Shown in pieces: positions 29,146 through 36,343 of a DNA stretch of 47,296 nucleotides (the stretch's first letter is position 1; the number at the start of each line of letters is the position of its first letter). Below the pieces are notes generated by a model. The model was not told the origin of the DNA and made no database searches. It was given only the letters and a program-made list of their open reading frames with translations. The position numbers were made by a program, and so were the translations under genes. Source of the stretch: a virus; IMG/VR virus record IMGVR_UViG_3300027720_000011, positions 1-47,296 of that record. One strand, written 5' to 3'.

Positions 29146-29728
29146 ACCTGACGGATATTTAATTAAAAGAGTGCAAAAAACCAATTGTGAGGAGAGCTTG
29201 TGCCTTCTCATAAAAAGACATACTCCATTATGCTATAAGATATACAAAAAATATGTTCCGTCTTTTAATGTTAAGAATATTGATTTAAATGAAGTATATC
29301 AACAAAAAGATTATGTAGTATATAAAACTGCTATCTCTTTTAAACCAAGCAAAAAAGTAAAATTTTCAACTTGGTTAGGTAATCAGATTAGATATCAGTG
29401 CTTAAATACTATTAACAAAAAAGAAGATTTAATATATTTAGATCAAAAAGATATAACATTTTTAATAGATCGAAGCTCTCATTCTCAAGTCAATAGTAAA
29501 CTAGATGATTTAAAGGACTATATGGTATCTTTATTAGAACAGATTAAAGATCAAAGGATATATGAAATATTCAATATGAGATATTTTCAAGATCCTTCTA
29601 GTCAGACTTGGACTAAAATTGCTAAAAAATTGAATATGAGTACCCAAAATGCAATTAATCTACATAATAAAGGTGTGCAAATTTTAAAAAATAAGTTGAC
29701 AAGTAAGGATTTGTTTGATAAAATATAA
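29126..29728 (+). CDS. Phage RNA polymerase sigma factor, late type (T4 gp55-like)
   Basis: A 200-residue sigma-like protein. Region 2: DYVVYKTAISFKPSKKVKFS (in two parts, about 63-82) with TWLGNQIRYQCLN (about 83-95). Region 4: IFNMRYFQDPSSQTWTKIAKKL (about 149-170) then TQNAINLHNKGVQILKNKL. Regions 1 and 3 are absent, as in T4 gp55, which directs host RNA polymerase to late promoters. A second sigma-like protein lies at 33655-34332. Confidence 0.75.
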   Translation: MINLESKPDGYLIKRVQKTNCEESLCLLIKRHTPLCYKIYKKYVPSFNVKNIDLNEVYQQKDYVVYKTAISFKPSKKVKFSTWLGNQIRYQCLNTINKKEDLIYLDQKDITFLIDRSSHSQVNSKLDDLKDYMVSLLEQIKDQRIYEIFNMRYFQDPSSQTWTKIAKKLNMSTQNAINLHNKGVQILKNKLTSKDLFDKI

Positions 29729-29753
29729 AAATAAGGAGATACTAAAAAACAAA

Positions 29754-30086
29754 ATGAGCGATACAAATACAAATACAGATACAAATGGTAAAACAGATTG
29801 GTCTAAGCGTGAGCTTGGAGCATTGTGGAAGAAGAAAAGCGCAACACAAACGTACTTAAGCGGTCATCTATCTTTTGAAGATGGCGAGCGTATGAATGTG
29901 ATTATCTTTTCAAACAAGAACAAGAAGAGTGAAAATGCCCCAGATTTTCGCGTTTATGTTTCTGAAAAGCCTCAAGCTAAATCTGCATCAGGTAGTACAC
30001 CAACGCCTTCCGTAGCACCAGCTAAGAAAGCCGTTGCAAAGACACCAGTTGCAGCAGTTATTGAAGAAGACGAAGATATTCTGTGA
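29754..30086 (+). CDS. DUF736-like phage protein, 110 aa
   Basis: The start is set at the ATG of MSDTNTNTDTNGKTDW (29754); an upstream ATG at 29715 lies inside the sigma gene. The core KRELGALWKKKSATQTYLSG and SENAPDFRVYVSE match the DUF736-type pattern (I/L-G-A-x-W, then N-A-P-D-F-R-V-Y). The tail is Ala/Pro/Lys-rich and ends in an acidic patch (EEDEDIL), typical of single-strand-binding-like or structural linkers. A short Asn/Thr/Asp repeat codes the N-terminus. Confidence 0.65.
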   Translation: MSDTNTNTDTNGKTDWSKRELGALWKKKSATQTYLSGHLSFEDGERMNVIIFSNKNKKSENAPDFRVYVSEKPQAKSASGSTPTPSVAPAKKAVAKTPVAAVIEEDEDIL

Positions 30087-31171
30087 GTAAAGACTTTGCA
30101 TTACATTTACCTGTCAATGCAGTAAGTTTTGGGCAGGTTTCAGTTAGTATTCTTAGAGAATTCTATAGAAGAAAACTGGAGCCTTGCCTATTTCTTATTG
30201 GTTCTCAAGCAGATCTTGGAGTTTATAATGCAGATTCTGACTTTACTAAGTGGATAGAGGGTTGTGCCATTAAAGCGCTGAAAGATCACAAGAGATCAAA
30301 CCCTATATTTAAATTATGGCATCTAAATGGCTCTTTGGAAAGTTATAGCGATAAGCAAGTATTGTTAACATTTTATGAATTAGATTCACCAACTTCAGAA
30401 GAAATTAATATTGTCAGAAACAATACTAAAGTATTAGTGTCTTCTGAATATTCTAAAAGCATCTTTCAAGATGTTGGATTAACAAATGTTGATTACCTTC
30501 CTTTGGGTTTTGATCAAAACAGCTTTAAGGTAAAAAATACATCAAAAATTCTTAATGACAGGATTACTTTTAATGTAGTAGGAAAATTAGAAAGAAGAAA
30601 GCATCACGCAAAAATTATCAAATCTTGGGCTGCTAAATATGGCAACAATAAAGATTATTATTTAAACTGCTCTGTTTTCAACCATTTTATTAAACAAGAA
30701 GATCAACAAAAATTACTTTTGAATCTATTGGATAATAAAAAATATTTTAACATCAACTTCTTAGGATTTATGCCCACGAATAGTATATACAACGATTATT
30801 TAAATAGTTCAGACATTGTTATAGGTATGAGTGGTGCAGAAGGTTGGGGATTACCAGAGTTCAATAGTTTATGCTTAGGAAAGCATGGAGTTATATTGAA
30901 TGCTCATGCTTATAAAGGATGGGCAAATGAAGAAAATGCTACCTTGGTTAATCCAAGTGGCAAAGTTGAATCTTATGATGGAGTCTTCTTTAAGAAAGGT
31001 TCTCCTTTTAATCAAGGTAATATATTTGACTTTGATCACAATGAGTTCCTTAAGTCTTGTGATATTGCCATAGATAAGGTTAAAAAGGACAGAGTAAATA
31101 CTGCTGGAATAAAGCTGCAAGATAAATTCACATATGAAAAAATGGTAGATTCAATTCTATCTTATCTATAA
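30083..31171 (+). CDS. GT-B glycosyltransferase (family 4-like)
   Basis: A 362-residue glycosyltransferase. FNVVGKLERRKHH (about 155-167) and MSGAEGWGLPEFNSLCLGKH (about 249-268) are GT4 signatures with the E-x7-E motif region; LVSSEYSKS and YLPLGFD are typical of the N-domain. It could glycosylate DNA bases, lipid or phage proteins; the acceptor is unknown. It begins with GTG in a GTGA overlap with the previous gene. Confidence 0.8.
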   Translation: MSKDFALHLPVNAVSFGQVSVSILREFYRRKLEPCLFLIGSQADLGVYNADSDFTKWIEGCAIKALKDHKRSNPIFKLWHLNGSLESYSDKQVLLTFYELDSPTSEEINIVRNNTKVLVSSEYSKSIFQDVGLTNVDYLPLGFDQNSFKVKNTSKILNDRITFNVVGKLERRKHHAKIIKSWAAKYGNNKDYYLNCSVFNHFIKQEDQQKLLLNLLDNKKYFNINFLGFMPTNSIYNDYLNSSDIVIGMSGAEGWGLPEFNSLCLGKHGVILNAHAYKGWANEENATLVNPSGKVESYDGVFFKKGSPFNQGNIFDFDHNEFLKSCDIAIDKVKKDRVNTAGIKLQDKFTYEKMVDSILSYL

Positions 31172-31524
31172 TGCCAGAATATTTATATCAACATCCCTCT
31201 TCGGGAGAAACTATTAGTATTATTCAAAGTATTCATGATCGTCATGAATATATTGATAAAAAAAAGATTAAATGGAATCGAGTTTATACTGTCCCTCAAA
31301 TGGGAGTTGATACAAAAATGGATGGTTCTATGGACTCTAAGAAATTTGCTGAAATGACTGGCAATAAAAAAGGTACTATGGGCGATCTATTCGATCAAAG
31401 TAAAGAGCTATCAGAAGCTCGTAAGAAAATCCATGGTGGCAAAGACCCAGTAAAGCAAAAGTATTGGAAAGAGTGGAGTAAGAAACGAAAAGGTAAGAAA
31501 CATCCTGAGATGTTCAAAGACTAA
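31171..31524 (+). CDS. Conserved phage protein, 117 aa (FmdB-like opening)
   Basis: Begins MPEYLYQHPSSGETISIIQS, the pattern of FmdB-type zinc-ribbon regulators, but with no cysteines, followed by WNRVYTVPQMGVDT and a basic C-terminus KKRKGKKHPEM. The same order (helical MTGNKKGTMGDLFDQSKELS, then basic tail) is known to me from phage proteins with FmdB-like starts. Coupled to the glycosyltransferase by TAATG overlap. Confidence 0.65.
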   Translation: MPEYLYQHPSSGETISIIQSIHDRHEYIDKKKIKWNRVYTVPQMGVDTKMDGSMDSKKFAEMTGNKKGTMGDLFDQSKELSEARKKIHGGKDPVKQKYWKEWSKKRKGKKHPEMFKD

Positions 31525-31544
31525 TTAAAAACGTTTATTTGAAA

Positions 31545-31808
31545 TTAAACGAATTCTAATTTAAGTTTTAGTGGATTGACTGGTTGACCTCTATCGAATC
31601 TTTTTATAAATTTCGTTCCTTCTGTTGGCATTACAGCAGAATAAGATTTACCATTCTTTAAGAATATCTTAATTTGATCAGCTAATACAGAAACTCCATC
31701 TAGATTCTTAATACTGGCATTGAGTGACCTTGCTATAGCACATCCTTGAGGATCAGCTAATGACCCTTCTTGAATATTTTTATTTGTTACTTTGATCTCT
31801 TTTTTCAT
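31545..31808 (-). CDS. Small conserved phage protein, 87 aa
   Basis: Reads MKKEIKVTNKNIQEGSLADP then QGCAIARSLNASIKN and a C-terminus FIKRFDRGQPVNPLKLKLEF. I recall the order (V-T-x-x-x-I-x-x-G, C-P/A-I/V-A-x-A/S, F-I-x-x-F-D-x-G-x-x-V-x-P) from a widespread phage and actinobacterial family of unknown function. Convergent with the plus-strand gene before it; the 20-nt gap contains a weak hairpin. Confidence 0.65.
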   Translation of the reverse strand: MKKEIKVTNKNIQEGSLADPQGCAIARSLNASIKNLDGVSVLADQIKIFLKNGKSYSAVMPTEGTKFIKRFDRGQPVNPLKLKLEFV

Positions 31809-31809
31809 T

Positions 31810-32502
31810 TTACGTTTCCTTTACTTTATAATCATAGTTATTACTGTCTTCTGTAATCCATTTGGGACTATTTTCTGCAGTATAGATATGACTATTTATT
31901 TTTCTTTGCAACAATACTTCATTTGGTTTTGTAGCGAAGCTTGGATCGAATACTTTTAGCCTATTGTTTGGTTGTATTGCAAAATTTCCATTATCTAGCT
32001 CTATAACATGGCCAGCTTTATGTTGATCGGGTTTTTGACTAAATCCAAAATTCATTTCATTATAATCACTATGAGCCCAATCTAATGTAAAAAGATAACG
32101 ACCACGATACTGTTCTCCAGACCTTCCAGTATATTTAATAACTTTATTTTCTAATAAATAAAAAGTAGTTACAGATATATGATAACTAAAACTATCCCAA
32201 AGCTCTAATTCATTTAACTCCATGTCTGGTGCATCTTCTTTAGAACAAAAAGCGCTAATGGGAGCATGCCACCAAATACCACCATCTTCCATAAGAAAAT
32301 TAAAAAGAGGAGCTTGGCTAGGCAAACTAGTAACACCAAAGATCAGACATTTATATTTTTTTTCAAAACTATCTTCTTGATTTCTTAGATAGTTTCCTCT
32401 AACAAAACATTCTATTGGAGGTATGTTAGCGTTTAAGTAGGCCACGGTTAATTTATTTACACTTAATTTAAAATATGGTGTAAATAGTTGTGGAAACCTC
32501 AT
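31810..32502 (-). CDS. Conserved phage protein, 230 aa
   Basis: The ATG at 32502 overlaps the ATG of PhoH on the opposite strand. The protein has WWHAPISAFC, DSFSYHISVTTFYLLENK, RYLFTLDWAHSD, KAGHVIELDNGNFAIQPNNR. Phage and cyanophage proteins with the order D-S-F-S-Y-H, L-D-W, G-H-x-x-E-L, P-N-N-R are familiar to me but unannotated. An alternative TTG start at 32538 is unlikely. Confidence 0.6.
   Translation of the reverse strand: MRFPQLFTPYFKLSVNKLTVAYLNANIPPIECFVRGNYLRNQEDSFEKKYKCLIFGVTSLPSQAPLFNFLMEDGGIWWHAPISAFCSKEDAPDMELNELELWDSFSYHISVTTFYLLENKVIKYTGRSGEQYRGRYLFTLDWAHSDYNEMNFGFSQKPDQHKAGHVIELDNGNFAIQPNNRLKVFDPSFATKPNEVLLQRKINSHIYTAENSPKWITEDSNNYDYKVKET
32454..32486. promoter_or_regulatory. 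Perfect 9-bp dyad containing a TGTAA element
   Basis: TATTTACAC (32454-32462) and GTGTAAATA (32478-32486), 15 nt apart. It lies in the first codons of the minus-strand gene and 14 nt before the PhoH ATG. The right arm is a TGTAA-class element, so it may be an operator or promoter for PhoH. Confidence 0.45.
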
Positions 32503-33226
32503 GTCTAAAAAGCATAGAAAAGAACAAAAAGAGGACAAGTCGCCAGTAGTTCCTCAAAGAGATAAAATTCAACAACCCCTGAATATTAGAGATCTTAATT
32601 GGACTGAGAATCAAAAAAAATTCATCCAAACTTTACAAGATAAATCTACTAAGATGGTATTCTGTAAAGGTCCAGCAGGAACAGCTAAAAGCTTATTAAG
32701 CGTTTATTGCGCTCTTCATGCAATTAATAATAAGAAGGTAGGAGAGATCTTCTATATTCGTAACCCTGTTGAAAGTAGCACTCATAATCTAGGATTTTTA
32801 AAAGGTGATCTTCATGAAAAATTAGACCCATATTTACAGCCTTTAATGGATAAGCTTCATGAATTACTACCCAAAGGCCAAGCAGAGTTATTATTAAAAC
32901 AAGAGAGAGTTAAAGGTCTTCCATTAGGATTCTTAAGAGGACTTAGTATTAATGCTAGTTATATTATATGTGATGAAGCTCAAAATTTAAGTATTCATGA
33001 TCTTTTATTAGTTAGCACTAGAATGGGTAAGTTTAGTAAATTAATATTTATTGGAGATATTCGTCAATCAGATATTAAAAATAGTGGATTTGAAAGAATA
33101 TATCAACTTTTTGATGATGAAAAAAGCAAAAATAAGGGAATAGTGACTTTTAAATTTGGAACAGATGATATTATGAGAAATGATATTCTTGCTTATATAA
33201 TTGAGAAGTTCGAAGAGGTTCATTAA
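32501..33226 (+). CDS. phoH: PhoH-like ATPase
   Basis: A 241-residue P-loop ATPase. Walker A is GPAGTAKS (57-64), FYIRNPVESS and GFLKGDLHEKLDPY are PhoH signatures, Walker B is ICDEAQN (156-162), and LIFIGDIRQSD completes the core. PhoH is common in marine phages and host phosphate-stress genes; proposed roles include RNA or ribosome processing. The start codon overlaps the divergent gene; a TGTAA element lies 14 nt upstream. Confidence 0.88.
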   Translation: MSKKHRKEQKEDKSPVVPQRDKIQQPLNIRDLNWTENQKKFIQTLQDKSTKMVFCKGPAGTAKSLLSVYCALHAINNKKVGEIFYIRNPVESSTHNLGFLKGDLHEKLDPYLQPLMDKLHELLPKGQAELLLKQERVKGLPLGFLRGLSINASYIICDEAQNLSIHDLLLVSTRMGKFSKLIFIGDIRQSDIKNSGFERIYQLFDDEKSKNKGIVTFKFGTDDIMRNDILAYIIEKFEEVH

Positions 33227-33230
33227 TATT

Positions 33231-33259
33231 TAGAAAAAAATATATTTAAAGCATATAAT
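33231..33259 (+). promoter_or_regulatory. Sigma70-like promoter, leaderless geometry
   Basis: TAGAAA (33231-33236), 17-nt spacer, TATAAT (33254-33259), then 6 nt to the ATG at 33266. Identical layout to the promoter at 28078. Confidence 0.6.
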
Positions 33260-33265
33260 GAAAAT

Positions 33266-33658
33266 ATGCTGAAAACATATTGCAGTTCATGTGGAAATTC
33301 GATACAGTATCTAGAAGTCAAACCTAATTTTTGCACTAAATGTGGATGTAATTTAAGCACTGGTAAATCAACTCAGACTAATGTTAAGTTCGAACCACAA
33401 ATAGAGATTATTCAAAAGCCTTCTATATCTAATTTAAATTGGGATATTGAAATAGATAAACCTAAAGGATACAAGTTAAAAGACTTAGCTAAAGGAGAAA
33501 AAAAGTCAATATCTGAAAGAAATATAGATGACTCGAGTTTGACTAAAGAAGAATTTCTTAGACAATTTCAAAAAGAAGCTGGTACTTTAAGAAGAGGTAC
33601 TCAGGCTGAAGATGATTCTAGTGATAGTTCTGATTACGAAGAAGATGATGATTCGTGA
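33266..33658 (+). CDS. Zinc-ribbon protein with acidic tail
   Basis: A 130-residue protein; YCSSCGNS (C6, C9) and FCTKCGCN (C23, C26) form a zinc ribbon. The middle (LNWDIEIDKPKGYKL) is followed by a helix and a strongly acidic end (DDSSDSSDYEEDDDS). It heads the operon that leads to the sigma-like and terminase genes, with the next gene starting inside its stop codon. Confidence 0.7.
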   Translation: MLKTYCSSCGNSIQYLEVKPNFCTKCGCNLSTGKSTQTNVKFEPQIEIIQKPSISNLNWDIEIDKPKGYKLKDLAKGEKKSISERNIDDSSLTKEEFLRQFQKEAGTLRRGTQAEDDSSDSSDYEEDDDS

Positions 33659-34332
33659 AAAAACCAAGTTTTGAAAATAAATTTCAAGAAATTAATGTAG
33701 AGATCTACAAAAGAAAACATAAGTGGAGTTTGACTTCACTTGCTTGGATGGATTTTGATGATGTTTCCCAGATATTAAGAATACATATTCATAAAAAATG
33801 GAAGATGTATGATCCAAGTCAACCTTTAGCTCCTTGGATTAACAGAATTGTTAGTAATCAAATAAAAAATTTAATTAGAAATAATTATGGAAACTATTCT
33901 CGTCCTTGTTTGAAATGCGCAGCAGCAGAAGACGAAGATCATTGTAGTATATACGGAAAGCAATGCAACGCATGCCCATTATACGCTGCTTGGGAAAAGA
34001 ATAAAAAAAATGCACATGATACAAAACTTCCATTAGCTTTAGAAAATCATACTCAAGAAGTTCATAAAATGCAAGATTCTAAAATAGATATAGAAAAGAG
34101 TGCAAAAAATATCCATAAAAAAATGCAACAAGTACTTAAGCCTACTGAGTGGAAAGTGTATCAACTGCTTTACATCGATCATAAAGACGAAGATCAAGTA
34201 GCTAATAGTATGGGATATAAAACCAGTGAAAAAAATAGAGCGCCAGGGTATAAGCAAGTTCAAAATATTAAAAAATCCATTATGATTAAAGTAAAAAAAT
34301 ATCTTTATAGTGACGATGTGGATATAGTATGA
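33655..34332 (+). CDS. Sigma70-like protein with a cysteine cluster
   Basis: A 225-residue protein with GTG start. FDDVSQILRIHIHKKW (about 34-49) and LAPWINRIVSNQIKNLIRN (about 58-76) look like sigma region 2; a five-cysteine insert (C85, C88, C97, C104, C107) follows; the C-terminal LKPTEWKVYQLLYIDHKDE and VQNIKKSIMIKVKKYL look like a region-4 helix-turn-helix. I recall similar Cys-inserted sigma-like proteins next to terminase genes in marine phages. Its role may be late transcription or DNA binding for packaging. Confidence 0.6.
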   Translation: MKKPSFENKFQEINVEIYKRKHKWSLTSLAWMDFDDVSQILRIHIHKKWKMYDPSQPLAPWINRIVSNQIKNLIRNNYGNYSRPCLKCAAAEDEDHCSIYGKQCNACPLYAAWEKNKKNAHDTKLPLALENHTQEVHKMQDSKIDIEKSAKNIHKKMQQVLKPTEWKVYQLLYIDHKDEDQVANSMGYKTSEKNRAPGYKQVQNIKKSIMIKVKKYLYSDDVDIV

Positions 34333-35408
34333 ATGAATTAGAGCTAACAGATGATCAAAAGAAAAAAATTCTAGAGGAATGGAATTCAAGAAAAACTAAT
34401 CCCCCTTCTTTAGCAGAATTGACTAAATTAATATTTGGAGAAGGATTAGACGGAAGAAGTCAGCAAGGTAAAGCTATCAAAGTATATTTGGCATCTAGAC
34501 AAATTACTCCTAAAAAAAGTCATGAATACGAAGCAAAGGGCTTAATTGAATTAACTGAAGAACAAAAAGAATATATTAGCCATAGTTGCTCTACTATGAC
34601 TTCTGTAGAAATAGCAAGAATCATTTTTAAAAATACTCAGCTAACTAATTTAAATCAAGAAACAAGAACTGTATCAGATCATATAAAAACTCTGGACACA
34701 AAAATTGTATACGCTGATCCAAATAATATTCCAGAAGGTAACTATAAAGCTCCAGCTACATTTAATAGATGTTTATCTAGGATTAACAGATATGTTCATG
34801 AAGGTATAGATGAAAGTAAATTAACTGGTAAGCAAAAGAGAGACATACAATCTCTAATAGGATATTTACATACCTATCGTTTTTTGCATCAAATTAATAC
34901 CTATCAAGATGAGCAAGAACGAGAACTTTTTGAAAGTAGTTTTATACGATATACTTACGATAAGAATGACCTAACTCAAGAAGAAGTAGATCAATATATC
35001 GTGCTTTCAACTGAAGTAATTATATCTTCTAATATACAAGAAACTATCGCCGTCTTGCAAGTCCAGATGGATGAAGCTGTTCAAGCTGGAGAAAAGATAT
35101 CAATGTCATTGGTTGAAGCAATCAGTACTTCTAGAAATGAATATAATCAATCTGTTGGTAGACAACAAAAATTACTCCAAGATCTAAAAGTAAAAAGAAG
35201 CGATAGATTAAGTAAGCAAGTAAAAGAAAATGCTTCAATATTAAATCTTGTAGAACTATGGAAAGAAGAGGAAAGTCGTAAGGAGATGCTGAAAATGGCC
35301 GAGATGAGAAAAGAATTGTTAACTAAAGAGATTGAAAGACTTAGCACAATAGATGAAATTAAAGCTAGGATTATGGGCATATCTATAGATGAAGTCTTGA
35401 ATGGATAA
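34329..35408 (+). CDS. Helical DNA-binding-like protein, candidate small terminase
   Basis: A 359-residue, mostly helical protein. The N-terminus (LTDDQKKKILEEWNSRKTNP, then SLAELTKLIFGE) looks like a helix-turn-helix; a second similar unit starts LTEEQKEYISHSC, TSVEIARIIFK. The C-terminal half is coiled coil (KRSDRLSKQVKENA, MRKELLTKEIERL). Placed two genes before the large terminase, it is the best candidate for the small subunit, but this is inference from position and helix-turn-helix pattern. It overlaps both neighbours. Confidence 0.5.
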   Translation: MNELELTDDQKKKILEEWNSRKTNPPSLAELTKLIFGEGLDGRSQQGKAIKVYLASRQITPKKSHEYEAKGLIELTEEQKEYISHSCSTMTSVEIARIIFKNTQLTNLNQETRTVSDHIKTLDTKIVYADPNNIPEGNYKAPATFNRCLSRINRYVHEGIDESKLTGKQKRDIQSLIGYLHTYRFLHQINTYQDEQERELFESSFIRYTYDKNDLTQEEVDQYIVLSTEVIISSNIQETIAVLQVQMDEAVQAGEKISMSLVEAISTSRNEYNQSVGRQQKLLQDLKVKRSDRLSKQVKENASILNLVELWKEEESRKEMLKMAEMRKELLTKEIERLSTIDEIKARIMGISIDEVLNG

Positions 35409-36342
35409 AATGCAAGTAGAATGTAAAGTATGTAATGAACTTTTTTCTGCAGATAAAATCTTACATCTGCATTTAAAAGCTCATAAAATAAGTATAGCAG
35501 AATATTATCAAAAATATCATGCCAGACATGATCTACATACTGCTGAAATGATAAATTTTAAAAATAAAGATCAGTATTTTATTGATGATTTTAATAATAA
35601 GAATAATCTTAAAGCATATATTAAAAATTTAGAGCCCAGTGCTTTGGAAAACTTCTTAACAAATATCCTCATTAAAAGAAAAGAGTCTAAAAATTTAGTC
35701 TTTTCTCCTACTCAAGTTGAACTACGCTCTACGATAATGCCCTCAATAGTAACTTTTAATAAGTATAAATTAAATTATTATAATATATGTGACAAAATTG
35801 GACTTAAAAACAAATTCTTTAACTACGAAGGTGAAGAGTTAAAATTTGAAGAATCAAAAAATCATCAAATAATGGTAGACACCAGAGAGCAGAATCCTCT
35901 TAGACTTAAATATAAACAACAAGTGGCAAAACTAGATTTTGGAGATTATACGCTAAACGATTTAGAGAGATGCTGTTTCACCGCTGTAGAAAGAAAGAAT
36001 CTTTCAGACTTTATTGGCACTATGAGTGCTGGCTATGATCGATTTAATAATGAGATAGAAAGAGCTAAAAACGCTAATTACTATTTAATTGTACTTGTCG
36101 AGGAGTCTATAAATGACGCTCTTTCATTTAATTATTTACCTCATATATCTAAAAAGATAAAAGCAACCCCAGAGTTTATATTTCATAGAGTAAGAGAATT
36201 ATCTCAAAAATATGATAATATTCAATTTGTATTTACTGATGGTAGAAAGAGAGCTTCAGAATTACTTATCAAAATATTAACTGGTAATTGTTTCTCAAAA
36301 AAATATGATTTACAATTATTGGTTGATTTAGGCATAATTTAA
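35401..36342 (+). CDS. Zinc-finger / ERCC4 (XPF)-type nuclease
   Basis: A 313-residue protein with an N-terminal zinc finger (C8, C11, H24, H28, then IAEYYQKYH, as in MucR/Ros-type fingers). The C-terminal half has the full ERCC4 active site: MVDTREQ with D160, FGDYTL with D182, and VERKNLSDFIG with E197, K199 and D203. Such enzymes cut branched DNA. Its position immediately before the large terminase suggests it may resolve branches ahead of packaging, as T4 gp49 does, or direct cos-like cutting; both are inference. Confidence 0.78.
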   Translation: MDKMQVECKVCNELFSADKILHLHLKAHKISIAEYYQKYHARHDLHTAEMINFKNKDQYFIDDFNNKNNLKAYIKNLEPSALENFLTNILIKRKESKNLVFSPTQVELRSTIMPSIVTFNKYKLNYYNICDKIGLKNKFFNYEGEELKFEESKNHQIMVDTREQNPLRLKYKQQVAKLDFGDYTLNDLERCCFTAVERKNLSDFIGTMSAGYDRFNNEIERAKNANYYLIVLVEESINDALSFNYLPHISKKIKATPEFIFHRVRELSQKYDNIQFVFTDGRKRASELLIKILTGNCFSKKYDLQLLVDLGII

Positions 36343-36343
36343 T

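Noticed and set aside
31520-31550. Bidirectional terminator between 31524 and 31545
   Set aside because: A 6-bp hairpin (CGTTTA/TAAACG) exists but is weak, lacks a T-run and overlaps the minus-strand stop codon.
32503-32538. TTG start at 32538 for the minus-strand gene
   Set aside because: It would extend into the PhoH coding sequence with no ribosome site; ATG at 32502 is simpler.
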